Shown: positions 1 to 7,094, numbered from the stretch's first letter. The stretch: DNA of 9,326 nt from Candidatus Pelagibacterales bacterium (GCA_016882165.1 VHBV01000048.1:1-9326), one strand, 5' to 3'. Notes: generated from the letters alone by a model not told the origin. Made by a program: numbers and translations.

Positions 1-104
1 TTGGGCTTCGCTCAGAATGACAAAACTCTTGGGCTTCGCTCAGAATGACAAAACTCTTGGGCTTCGCTCAGAATGACAAAACTCTTGGGCTTCGCTCAGG
101 ATAA
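1..104. repeat. 28-bp tandem repeat array, 3 full copies plus a diverging fourth
   Basis: Three identical 28-bp units occupy 1-28, 29-56 and 57-84. A fourth begins at 85 and matches for 15 bases, then diverges after about position 99. Each unit starts ttgggcttcgctcag and ends aatgacaaaactc. The first copy starts at base 1, so the array may extend to the left. On the minus strand each unit reads TGAGC-GAA-GCCCA, a short stem whose core GCGAAGC is a heptamer known to form an unusually stable DNA mini-hairpin. The array lies just 3' of tsaE, the last gene of a minus-strand operon, so transcripts leaving that operon would carry serial small hairpins each followed by AGAGUUUUG. There are no unique spacers, so it is not a CRISPR array. 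Confidence 0.95.
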
Positions 105-114
105 AAGAATTTAT

Positions 115-531
115 TTATTGTGTAATTAAAATTTCTCTTTGTTCTTCGCCAAGAATTTTTATTTCAATTTCTGTATAATTTTTTTTGAGAAATTTTTTTG
201 CAATTTCGGGCCATTCAATTAGACAAATACCGTTTTTTATAGCATCAAAAAAACCAATATTTTCAAGTTCTTCTTCAGATTTTAAACGATATAAATCGAA
301 GTGAAATATTTCTCCTTTTTTAATTGGATAAGAAAAAACCAAATTAAAAGTTGGGCTGGTAACAGTTTGTTCTTTGTCACTTAAAGAATTAATAAAATTA
401 CGAGCGAAAAAACTTTTTCCAGCGCCAAGAGTACCTTTCAGACCAATTATATCTCCAGTTTTTGCTTTATTGGCAGTTTCTTTGGCAAAGTTAGCCATTT
501 CTTGTTGCGAGTTAATTATAAAATTTTTCAT
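115..531 (-). CDS. tsaE: tRNA t6A37 threonylcarbamoyladenosine biosynthesis ATPase TsaE
   Basis: TsaE is the P-loop ATPase that, with TsaB and TsaD, installs threonylcarbamoyl on A37 of tRNAs reading ANN codons; it acts in the cytoplasm. The 138-residue product has the usual TsaE length. The Walker A loop GTLGAGKS is at residues 33-40, the TSPTF switch motif at 58-62, HFDLYR at 77-82 and the Walker B-like IEWPE at 105-109, all in the family's order. The ATG (529-531) overlaps the TGA stop of xth (528-530) as ATGA on the minus strand, which implies translational coupling. No Shine-Dalgarno motif is visible just upstream. It is the last gene of the metG-led operon and is followed by the 28-bp repeat array. 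Function is confidently assigned from the motifs. Confidence 0.95.
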   Translation of the reverse strand: MKNFIINSQQEMANFAKETANKAKTGDIIGLKGTLGAGKSFFARNFINSLSDKEQTVTSPTFNLVFSYPIKKGEIFHFDLYRLKSEEELENIGFFDAIKNGICLIEWPEIAKKFLKKNYTEIEIKILGEEQREILITQ

Positions 532-1325
532 AACAAATTAAAATTTGTTTGAATTGGAACATGATCAGATGTTTGAACAGCCGCACGAAAATCTTTGTAA
601 ATTTTCATATCTTGAATTTGCTTTTCTAGATTTGGAGTTGCCCAAATATGATCCAATCTTCTACCTTTATCTGCTCCAAGAGGATCTTTTGCTCTATAAC
701 TCCACCAAGTGTAAAGTTTTTGTGAAGGATCAATAAAGTGACGATGAGTGTCGATGAAATTCAGCTGCTTTTGTAGATTGTTAAGCTTTTGTACTTCAAT
801 TGGAGTGTGAGAAACAATTTTAATTAGTTGTTTGTGAGACCAGACATCATGCTCAAGCGGCGCAATGTTAATGTCGCCCACTATAATTATTTTGCGGCTT
901 TTTTGAGTTGCAAAATAATCGGTCATCCAATCAATAAATTTTAACTTGTGATCAAATTTATCATTTAAATCGACGTCAGGAATGTCTCCACCTGCAGGAA
1001 CGTAAAAATTATGCAAATCAACTTCACCAATTTTTGTTTCAAAAGTTGCCTTTATGTGACGTTTATGGCCGTAGTTTAAAATATCAATTGATTCAGAGCT
1101 TTTGATAGGAAACCTAGAAATTATTGCAACACCATTATAAGATTTTTCACCACTAAAAGACAAAAACTCATAGCCCATTGATTTAATTTCTAGAGCTGGA
1201 AAATCAGAATCTTGCACTTTTGTTTCTTGTAAGCAAATAACGTCAGCATTACTTTGTTTAATTAATTCTCTTAACAAAGGCAGGCGTAAACGTAACGAGT
1301 TAATATTCCAAGAAATTATTTTCAT
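528..1325 (-). CDS. xthA: Exodeoxyribonuclease III (AP endonuclease, ExoIII family)
   Basis: This Mg2+-dependent enzyme cleaves DNA at abasic sites and removes 3' blocking groups during base excision repair. The 265-residue product carries all the family's catalytic positions: N8 (SWNINSLR), E34 (LQETK), Y108 (NFYVP), D151 and N153 (GDINIAP), D225 (LDHIWA), and D254/H255 (SDHVP). Length is normal for XthA. The stretch PLEHDVWSHKQL is typical of alphaproteobacterial copies. I chose the ATG at 1325 because MKIISWN is the standard family start; an in-frame ATG at 1349 would add eight unsupported residues lying inside the upstream gene. The chosen ATG overlaps the TGA of the DUF262 gene as ATGA, with a weak AGAG upstream. 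Its own stop overlaps the tsaE start the same way. Confidence 0.95.
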   Translation of the reverse strand: MKIISWNINSLRLRLPLLRELIKQSNADVICLQETKVQDSDFPALEIKSMGYEFLSFSGEKSYNGVAIISRFPIKSSESIDILNYGHKRHIKATFETKIGEVDLHNFYVPAGGDIPDVDLNDKFDHKLKFIDWMTDYFATQKSRKIIIVGDINIAPLEHDVWSHKQLIKIVSHTPIEVQKLNNLQKQLNFIDTHRHFIDPSQKLYTWWSYRAKDPLGADKGRRLDHIWATPNLEKQIQDMKIYKDFRAAVQTSDHVPIQTNFNLL

Positions 1326-2293
1326 GAACTGAACTCTATTTTCCAACATTTCGCTGCTTGTTCAGCGAGCCACTTTTGTCTTTTAATAATTGAATAGTGA
1401 TTCCATTCTTCAAATTCACACAATTGAGATGTGATCTTGTAATAATTACCAAAAAATAATTTTTTTTCTTCGAATGATTTTGTAGATAAATCTTTATTAG
1501 TTTTTTTATCCAATAAAGTCATATTTCCCAAAGAACAAGAATCTCCTTCTTCAAACTCGTTCATTGAAAATAAATGATTTTTAATCAAATCTGGAGTTGA
1601 TAATTTAACTCCTCTAGCATTTAGAGTTTCAAAAACTTTATAGGCATTTAAATCACTACTTACAGTTATTGAGGTAAAAAATAAAATGTCAGACATTTTA
1701 TCAATAAAGCGCGCTATACCCTCTCCATCGTTAGAGAAATAACTGTTTTCTATTTTTTTCTCAAAAAACTTTTTTGCTTTTAGCAAAAGGCGTTCAGAAC
1801 CCTTGATTTTAGTTTGCTGAATATGAGATCCCAAAGTGCATAAAGAACGAAAATAAGACTGATTATTTTTGTTAAGCCTTAGTTTTGGCTTAGTAATCAA
1901 AGATACTGGATCAGTAAACCCAATATAAGTGCTTTTTAAGGTCTCTAATCTCATCTTATTATTGTTCTTATCAACATCTGAACCCATTTCTATTAAACGA
2001 TTAATATTCTCTAAAGCAGCTAAAATTAGTATCATCAGAGTAGTAATTCTTTGCTGACCATCAATAATTTTAAATTCTTTATCATTTACCGATTGCAAAA
2101 CCAAATATCCCATGTAGTGGCTTTGATCTTCTGAATTTTTTTCTTCCAATTGTTCAACAATATCTTGCCACAAATCTTCCCATTGCTCGCTATCCCAAGA
2201 ATAATCACGCTGAAATTTTGGGACAACATAAGTAATGCCATTACCGATAATTTTACGAAAAGATTCGTTTGAGGTATTAAAATTTTTTGACAT
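1322..2293 (-). CDS. DUF262 (GmrSD-type) protein with internal deletion of most of DUF1524
   Basis: DUF262 is the ParB-like NTP-binding domain of GmrSD-type modification-dependent restriction proteins and many uncharacterised relatives; in full proteins it precedes a C-terminal HNH-type DUF1524 nuclease. Here DUF262 looks complete: QRDYSW at residues 28-33, IIDGQQRITTL at 76-86, and FETLNARGVKLSTPDLIKNH at 221-240. Directly after LFSMNEFEEGD the protein jumps to SLGNMTLL (254-261) and a recognisable DUF1524 tail to residue 319. The long helical middle and the catalytic HIxP-type part are absent. At 323 residues it is well under the roughly 550-600 I expect for the two-domain family. The frame is open with no stops. 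The gene sits 4 bp after metG and overlaps xth by ATGA. It may be decaying, or a domesticated non-nuclease form; restriction activity is unlikely. Confidence 0.85.
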   Translation of the reverse strand: MSKNFNTSNESFRKIIGNGITYVVPKFQRDYSWDSEQWEDLWQDIVEQLEEKNSEDQSHYMGYLVLQSVNDKEFKIIDGQQRITTLMILILAALENINRLIEMGSDVDKNNNKMRLETLKSTYIGFTDPVSLITKPKLRLNKNNQSYFRSLCTLGSHIQQTKIKGSERLLLKAKKFFEKKIENSYFSNDGEGIARFIDKMSDILFFTSITVSSDLNAYKVFETLNARGVKLSTPDLIKNHLFSMNEFEEGDSCSLGNMTLLDKKTNKDLSTKSFEEKKLFFGNYYKITSQLCEFEEWNHYSIIKRQKWLAEQAAKCWKIEFSS

Positions 2294-2297
2294 AGTT

Positions 2298-3887
2298 TTA
2301 TTTTGTTATTTCTAATCTTTTAAAAATTATGCTTGGTTCTTTAATTTTATGTTCACTTTTTAATGCAAAATTGTCAGATGAATTTTTTAAATTGCGCTGT
2401 TTTGGTTCAATATTCAAAATATCTAGCATTTGTTCAGAAAGGCTTGGAACAAATGCTTGCAAAGTTATTGCAATTACTCTTAGACATTCAGCAATTGTTG
2501 ATAAAACCAGGTTCATTTCTTCAATTTTGTGATTTTTTTTCAAAGCCCAAGGTGCTTTCTGATCAACAAACAAATTACATGCTTTACCAAAATTTACTAT
2601 TTTCTCAATTGCTTTATCAAAAGCAAATTGATCCATTTGATAAGTAACTTCATCACCAAGTTTATAGGCTTTTGATAATAATTCTTTTGATTCGTCATAA
2701 AAACGGAAATCAACAATTTTTCCGCCATTATTTTTGTAAATCATAGACAAGATTCTTTGTGATAGATTGCCAATATTATTGGCAAGTTCGGCATTAATTC
2801 TGGTGATTAAATGCGATCTGTCATAGTCACCATCACTTCCGAAAGAAACTTCTCGCATTAAGAAATATCTGAAATAATCAACAGCTGTATTTTCTGAGCA
2901 ACCAAGCGATTGTAACCAAGAAAGCTCCTGATTTGGATCAATTACGTTACCAACAGATTTAGAAATTTTTTGACCTTGATTTGTCCACCAACCATGAGCG
3001 AAAATTTTGTTTGGAAGTGGAATATGAGCGGCCATTAAAAAAGCTGGCCAATAAACAGCATGGAAACGCAAAATATCTTTTCCAACAACATGAACTGGAG
3101 AGTCAGTTGTGTCACACCAAAATCTTTGAATTATATCGGAAGTTTCGTCAGGAAAACCAAGAGCTGCTAAGTAATTTGTAAGTGCATCAAGCCAAACATA
3201 AATTACATGTTTTTCGTCGTTTGGAACTTTAATTCCCCAAGAAAAAGAGGTGCGAGAAATTGATAAATCTTGTAAAGATCCTTTAATGTAATCTTTGCCG
3301 CCACGAACAAAAGATACAACTTCATTTCTTTTCGATTCTGGTTGAATGAAATCGGGAACTGCTTCGTAAAGTGCTAATAATTTATCTTGGAAAGCTGATA
3401 ATTTGAAAAAATAACTTTCTTCTTTATGCCATGTAACCTCAGCTCCTGTAGGCGCTTTTCCATTAACTAGTTCATCTTCTCCATAGAAAGCTTCATCGCG
3501 CAAAGCATACCAGCCTTCATAAGTGCTTTTGTAAATCCAACCATTCTTTTCCAAAATATTCCAAAAAGCTTGAGCACAAAGTTTATGACGCTCTTCTGTT
3601 GTTCTTATAAAGTCATCATTTGAAAGGTTTAAGGTTTTAGTAAGGTCACGAAATTTTTGTGACACCTGATTGCAAAACTCTTGTGGAGCAACATTTTTAG
3701 AAATTGCTGATTTTTCAACTTTTTGACCATGCTCGTCAGTTCCTGTTAAAAAACGAACATTAAAATTCTCTAATCTTTTAAAACGAGCAGCAACGTCACA
3801 TGCAATTGAAGTGTAGGCGTGACCAATATGTGGTGCATCATTTACGTAATAAATTGGTGAAGTTATGTAGAAATTTTTATTCGTCAT
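2298..3887 (-). CDS. metG: Methionyl-tRNA synthetase
   Basis: This cytoplasmic class I enzyme charges tRNA-Met and initiator tRNA. The Rossmann-fold signature PHIGH is at residues 19-23, WLDAL at 232-236 and the KMSKS loop at 307-311, here KISKS, a common variant. The connective-peptide region around residues 125-160 has YEGWYALRDEAFY where zinc-binding forms have cysteine pairs, so this is the zinc-knuckle-less type, as in alphaproteobacteria. The C-terminal helical anticodon domain runs from about 370 to the end, and no C-terminal tRNA-binding extension is present. At 529 residues it matches the short MetG class. It is the first gene of the minus-strand operon and is divergent from prfA. 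The stop is 4 bp from the DUF262 start. No Shine-Dalgarno motif is obvious. Confidence 0.97.
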   Translation of the reverse strand: MTNKNFYITSPIYYVNDAPHIGHAYTSIACDVAARFKRLENFNVRFLTGTDEHGQKVEKSAISKNVAPQEFCNQVSQKFRDLTKTLNLSNDDFIRTTEERHKLCAQAFWNILEKNGWIYKSTYEGWYALRDEAFYGEDELVNGKAPTGAEVTWHKEESYFFKLSAFQDKLLALYEAVPDFIQPESKRNEVVSFVRGGKDYIKGSLQDLSISRTSFSWGIKVPNDEKHVIYVWLDALTNYLAALGFPDETSDIIQRFWCDTTDSPVHVVGKDILRFHAVYWPAFLMAAHIPLPNKIFAHGWWTNQGQKISKSVGNVIDPNQELSWLQSLGCSENTAVDYFRYFLMREVSFGSDGDYDRSHLITRINAELANNIGNLSQRILSMIYKNNGGKIVDFRFYDESKELLSKAYKLGDEVTYQMDQFAFDKAIEKIVNFGKACNLFVDQKAPWALKKNHKIEEMNLVLSTIAECLRVIAITLQAFVPSLSEQMLDILNIEPKQRNLKNSSDNFALKSEHKIKEPSIIFKRLEITK

Positions 3888-3970
3888 AATTGATTTTTAA
3901 TTTAAGAGAGTGAGTATAACTTCTTATATTCCTTAGTTTGCTGAAAACAATCAACAAATAATTCCATAAA
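3888..3970. promoter_or_regulatory. Divergent metG/prfA intergenic promoter region (candidate)
   Basis: This 83-bp gap separates the starts of metG (minus) and prfA (plus), so it must carry or be near promoters for both directions. On the plus strand a possible -35 TTGATT (3890-3895) and -10 TATAAC (3915-3920) lie 19 bp apart, and TATATT follows at 3925-3930. On the minus strand TATACT (3918-3913) shares the same AT-rich box, but no good -35 faces it. These are weak matches in AT-rich DNA, so the placement is uncertain. Confidence 0.25.
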
Positions 3971-5041
3971 ATGTCATTTACACAAAAGCTTGACGGTATT
4001 GTTACTAAATTTGCCGAGCTTGAAAAAAAATTATTAGATCCTTCTGCTTTGGGGCAGAATTTTGCCAAAGTTTCAAAAGAACATTCCGATATGGCAGAAG
4101 TTGTGGCTTTGATTAATGAATATAAAAAAGCTCAAAAAGAAATTGCTGACATTAACGAAATGTTGCCAATTACAACAGATAAAGACATGAAAGACATGAT
4201 GGAAGCAGAAGCTTTTGATCTTTCAAAAAAAATTCCTGAGCTGGAACAAGAAATTAAAATTGCACTTTTACCAAAAGATTCTGCCGATGAAAAAAGTGCA
4301 ATTCTGGAAGTGCGTGCTGGAACTGGTGGAGAAGAAGCTGCTTTATTCGCTCAAAGACTCTTTGCAATGTATCAGAGATATGCTGAAAAAAGACGTTGGA
4401 AATTTGAAATCTTGTCAATATCTGATACTGGTCTTGGTGGTTATAAAGAAGCATCAGCTTCAATTAATGGAAAAGGTGTTTTTGCTAAATTAAAATTTGA
4501 ATCAGGAACTCATCGTGTTCAACGAGTTCCTGAAACAGAAAATCAAGGACGTGTCCACACTTCAGCTGCAACTGTTGCTGTTCTTCCTGAAGCTGAAGAA
4601 GTTGATATTAAAATTGAAGAAAAAGATTTAAGAATTGACGTGTTTCGTTCATCTGGTCCGGGAGGACAATCAGTTAATACAACTGATTCTGCGGTCAGAA
4701 TTACACACGTTCCAACCGGTGTTGTAGTTTCAATGCAAGATGAAAAATCTCAAATTAAAAATAGAGAGAAAGCCATGAAAGTTTTGCGTTCTCGTCTTTA
4801 TGAAGCTGAGCGTGAAAGAATTGATAAAGAAAGATCGGCAAGCAGAAAAGAGCAAGTTGGATCTGGTGACAGAAGTGAAAGAATTAGAACATATAATTTT
4901 CCACAAAGTCGTGTTACTGATCACAGAATTAACTTAACTAGCTACAGAATTGATGATATTATGATTGGTGAACTAGATGAATTTATTGATGCTTTGATTG
5001 CTGATGATCAAGCAAAAAAATTATCAAGTAACGAAGAATAA
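3971..5041 (+). CDS. prfA: Peptide chain release factor 1 (RF1)
   Basis: RF1 recognises UAA and UAG in the ribosomal A site and triggers peptidyl-tRNA hydrolysis. The 356-residue product has the family's coiled N-terminal domain, then AGTGGEEAALF at residues 116-126. The codon-reading tripeptide is PET at 187-189 (RVPETENQGR), which marks it as RF1 (PxT) and not RF2 (SPF). The catalytic GGQ is at 231-233 within SSGPGGQSVNTTDSAVR, followed by the basic stretch and the FPQSRVTDHR signature at 310-319. Length is normal. The ATG at 3971 has no clear Shine-Dalgarno motif but gives the standard N-terminus. The methyltransferase gene prmC, often next to prfA, is absent here; the next gene is convergent birA. 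Confidence 0.97.
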   Translation: MSFTQKLDGIVTKFAELEKKLLDPSALGQNFAKVSKEHSDMAEVVALINEYKKAQKEIADINEMLPITTDKDMKDMMEAEAFDLSKKIPELEQEIKIALLPKDSADEKSAILEVRAGTGGEEAALFAQRLFAMYQRYAEKRRWKFEILSISDTGLGGYKEASASINGKGVFAKLKFESGTHRVQRVPETENQGRVHTSAATVAVLPEAEEVDIKIEEKDLRIDVFRSSGPGGQSVNTTDSAVRITHVPTGVVVSMQDEKSQIKNREKAMKVLRSRLYEAERERIDKERSASRKEQVGSGDRSERIRTYNFPQSRVTDHRINLTSYRIDDIMIGELDEFIDALIADDQAKKLSSNEE

Positions 5042-5050
5042 AAGTTTGTT

Positions 5051-5113
5051 GATATCAAAATAAAATCATCTTGATCCTTTGTTAGAAAAGGCAAAGAGAT
5101 TTTATTTTGATAT
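5051..5113. terminator. Large inverted repeat between convergent prfA and birA, probable bidirectional terminator
   Basis: The arms 5052-5067 and 5098-5113 are perfect 16-bp reverse complements, rich in A and T (atatcaaaataaaatc and its complement). The 30-nt loop holds a second stem, CTTTG at 5077-5081 with CAAAG at 5092-5096. It fills most of the 77-bp gap between two converging genes, the expected place for a terminator serving both strands. There is no strong U tract after either arm, although the arms themselves are T-rich, so it could instead be a palindromic repeat element or mRNA 3' end stabiliser. Confidence 0.6.
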
Positions 5114-5118
5114 TATAG

Positions 5119-5856
5119 CTAAAAAATGTCTGCTGCTAAAATTTTTCTAACAACTCCACTAACTTCAATTAGCAAATTTCCTTCTTCATCTAAATCTTTA
5201 AAAATCCCGGTTATTTCTTCGCTGCCATTCTTAGCTTTAATTTCTTTGTCCAGAAGATAAGCTTCTTTGAGCCATAAGTTTCTTATCCCTTTAAAGCCAT
5301 AACTTAAGTAATTATTATAAATTTCGGTAAACTGATCTAAAAAAAGTTCTAGTATTTTTTCTTTTGTTATAGCTATTCCGCAGTCTTTTAAATTGGAAGA
5401 AGGAAAAATAGTATTATCAGGGTTTGAAATTAAATTTAGTCCAATTCCAACAATTACAAAATTGCAACTATTCTGTGAAAATTTGCTTTCAAGTAAAAGT
5501 CCAGCAACTTTCTTTTGGTTAATTAACAAATCATTGGGCCATTTGTTTTTTATCTCTAGGTTTTGAATATTAATTTTTTCAATTGCAATTCTTAAAGCAG
5601 CTATTGCAACAAAGGAAATTTGAGGAATTTTAGCAATTTCTAAATTTGGTTTTAAAACTAAAGAAAAATAAAGATTTCCATTCGGTGAATTCCAGTTGCG
5701 TTCATTTCTTCCTTTTCCTGAACTTTGCGAATTTGCCAATATTATTTCAAAATCAAATATTTCTTGATTTTGAGCCATTAAAAATGCTGTATCATTTGTG
5801 CTTCTCAGTTCTTCAAAATGATGGATTGTGAATTGTTTATAATTTGAAGTTTTCAT
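5119..5856 (-). CDS. birA: Biotin--[acetyl-CoA-carboxylase] ligase, single-domain (group I)
   Basis: This enzyme activates biotin as biotinyl-5'-AMP and transfers it to the lysine of biotin carboxyl carrier proteins. The 245-residue product begins directly with the catalytic domain: STND at 19-22, the biotin-adenylate loop GKGRNER at 47-53, KWPNDLL at 105-111, KVAGLLLE at 116-123 and GIGLN at 137-141. A small SH3-like C-terminal domain covers about 200-245. There is no N-terminal helix-turn-helix, so it should not act as a biotin operon repressor. The adenylate loop has Glu52 where a second Gly of GRGRxGR is usual, a mild departure. It is a single gene on the minus strand, convergent with prfA and divergent from pntA2. 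Confidence 0.93.
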   Translation of the reverse strand: MKTSNYKQFTIHHFEELRSTNDTAFLMAQNQEIFDFEIILANSQSSGKGRNERNWNSPNGNLYFSLVLKPNLEIAKIPQISFVAIAALRIAIEKINIQNLEIKNKWPNDLLINQKKVAGLLLESKFSQNSCNFVIVGIGLNLISNPDNTIFPSSNLKDCGIAITKEKILELFLDQFTEIYNNYLSYGFKGIRNLWLKEAYLLDKEIKAKNGSEEITGIFKDLDEEGNLLIEVSGVVRKILAADIF

Positions 5857-6089
5857 TAATTTATTTCGCTTTAGTAATTAATTGACAGCTTCTAATAGCA
5901 GTTATAATTTTTACCATAATAAAGATTCTATTTGCATATAACCTTGTCATTGTGATTACTGTGAAACAGTCACTCTCAATTGACATTAGACAAATCCAAT
6001 AGAATTGACATAATGGCATTCTTGATCTTTAAAATTTAAATTAAAGATTTGATTTCGCAGTACTTTCAATTAATTCAAAGTTTTATATT
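5857..6089. promoter_or_regulatory. Divergent birA/pntA2 control region with TTGACA repeats and small inverted repeats
   Basis: I see no gene in this 233-bp stretch. On the plus strand TTGACA (5882-5887) and TATAAT (5903-5908) both match the sigma-70 consensus exactly but are only 15 bp apart, shorter than the usual 17. AATTGACA recurs at 5978-5985 and 6003-6010, both followed by T. The copy with TTGACA at 6005-6010 faces TAAAAT at 6030-6035 with 19 bp between, a second candidate promoter closer to the pntA2 start. A stem ACTGT-GAA-ACAGT (5958-5970) extends by GTG/CAC across a 3-nt bulge. A second inverted repeat, ATCTTTAA at 6025-6032 with TTAAAGAT at 6041-6048, could be an operator. Which elements are active cannot be read from sequence alone. 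Confidence 0.4.
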
Positions 6090-6473
6090 ATGACTCAGTT
6101 AGAAGAAGTAATGAAGTTGTCCGAACAAATTACCAAAAACTCAGATCTTTTGGTAAGCAAGATTGCTGAAATACAAATGGCTGCAGGCGGTGGTGTTGAC
6201 CCACTCATTTTTGGTTTTAGTATTTTTATTTTAGCTTGTTTTGTTGGTTATTTTGTTGTTTGGAAAGTGACTCCTGCTCTTCATACTCCTCTGATGGCTG
6301 TTACAAATGCAATTTCTGGTGTTGTTGTGGTTGGTGCAATAATTGCTCTTGGATCAGCAAAAGCTTTCTCACTAATTTCAATATTAAGCTTTATTTCCAT
6401 AATTATCGCCTCAATCAATATTTTTGGCGGATTCTTAGTCACTTATCGTATGCTTGAAATGTTTAAAAAATAA
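6090..6473 (+). CDS. pntA2: Proton-translocating NAD(P) transhydrogenase, membrane subunit alpha-2
   Basis: This is the small membrane part of the transhydrogenase alpha subunit (4TM_PNTAA family). With the alpha-1 NAD-binding subunit and the beta subunit it couples proton entry to reduction of NADP+ by NADH. The 127-residue product has an amphipathic N-terminus to about residue 36 and three visible hydrophobic segments near 38-57, 68-89 and 93-116. The hallmark VVWKVTPALHTPLMAVTNAI spans 57-76. Three membrane helices is usual for free-standing alpha-2 subunits. Neither alpha-1 nor beta is adjacent: upstream is a 233-bp control region and downstream, 12 bp on, the sulfatase gene. No Shine-Dalgarno motif is apparent. 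Often annotated pntAB or as 'proton-translocating transhydrogenase family protein'. Confidence 0.93.
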   Translation: MTQLEEVMKLSEQITKNSDLLVSKIAEIQMAAGGGVDPLIFGFSIFILACFVGYFVVWKVTPALHTPLMAVTNAISGVVVVGAIIALGSAKAFSLISILSFISIIIASINIFGGFLVTYRMLEMFKK

Positions 6474-6485
6474 TTTTTTAAAAAA

Positions 6486-7094
6486 ATGAAAAGAATATAT
6501 AATTTTGCCTTATTTAGAATATTTCTTATTTTTGCTTTTCTGTCAGCTTTTCTAAGAACAGTTTTTCTTGTTTGGGAACAAAAAGCCATTGAATTTTCAT
6601 TTGTTAAAATTACTGAATCTTATTTTCTGGGACTGTTTTTTGATGCATTAACTTTTGGCTATATTTTCTTTATTCCTCTTCTTTACTATTGTTTGGTTCC
6701 AAAGAAAATCTTCAATAGTAAAAAACATCAGATTGCCAACAAAATTTTCTATTTCTTATTCCTTTTTATAATAATCTTTTCGGCATTTTCTGAAATTACT
6801 TTCTGGGAAGAATTTCAAGCCAGATTCAACTTTATTGCAGTTGATTATCTGATCTACACAACTGAAGTGATTGGTAATATTATGGAATCTTACCCAATAC
6901 CACTTCTAGTCACAGTCATTTTTGCACTTTCAGTCGCAATATTTCTTCTTACTTACAAAAAAGTTATTATAACAAAATCTGATTGTTTTTTTGTTTCTTT
7001 AAAAAATCAGCTCCTCTTTTTGCTATTGTCACTGTTGCTTTCTTTAGTGTTAACAGCTCACAATTGTCAGATATTTCTGAAAATAAATATGTGA
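6486..7094 (+). CDS. LTA synthase/MdoB-type sulfatase, N-terminal membrane part (zero frame, before frame change)
   Basis: This frame encodes the membrane half of a lipid-headgroup transferase of the LTA synthase/MdoB (COG1368-like) family. Helices lie near residues 7-27, 44-68, 82-103 and 134-156, with the conserved-looking loop FSEITFWEEFQARFNF between the third and fourth. Homology to the full protein appears to hold to about residue 172 (near 7001); then the frame drifts and ends at a TGA at 7092-7094, giving 202 residues. The out-of-frame tail NQLLFLLLSLLLSLVLT is by chance also hydrophobic, so the short product alone would still be a five-helix membrane protein. The catalytic domain continues in the -1 frame. 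It is either one gene with a real or artefactual one-base loss, or a programmed -1 frameshift. Confidence 0.85.
   Translation: MKRIYNFALFRIFLIFAFLSAFLRTVFLVWEQKAIEFSFVKITESYFLGLFFDALTFGYIFFIPLLYYCLVPKKIFNSKKHQIANKIFYFLFLFIIIFSAFSEITFWEEFQARFNFIAVDYLIYTTEVIGNIMESYPIPLLVTVIFALSVAIFLLTYKKVIITKSDCFFVSLKNQLLFLLLSLLLSLVLTAHNCQIFLKINM

Noticed and set aside
1..104. Repeats as a CRISPR array
   Set aside because: The 28-bp units abut directly with no unique spacers, and no cas gene is present.
532..549. AACAAATT-AA-AATTTGTT inverted repeat just upstream of the tsaE start
   Set aside because: It lies wholly in xth codons, is pure AT-rich pairing with a 2-nt loop, and such short palindromes are expected by chance in this composition.
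2955..2969. MetRS KISKS in place of KMSKS and missing zinc cysteines as anomalies
   Set aside because: Both are recurrent variants in bacterial MetRS enzymes, including zinc-free alphaproteobacterial forms.
2329..3181. Plus-strand open frames inside metG, and similar ones inside xth, prfA, birA and the sulfatase
   Set aside because: They overlap well-supported genes on the other strand or in another frame and show no recognisable motifs or start signals.
3877..4068. Minus-strand 63-residue frame spanning the metG start and the prfA N-terminus
   Set aside because: It is antisense to the prfA start, overlaps metG, and has low-complexity sequence without family features.
5698..5718. Biotin ligase adenylate loop GKGRNER with Glu for Gly as a sign of lost activity
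   Set aside because: All other ligase motifs are intact and the two flanking Arg/Gly positions are kept, so this looks like ordinary lineage variation.
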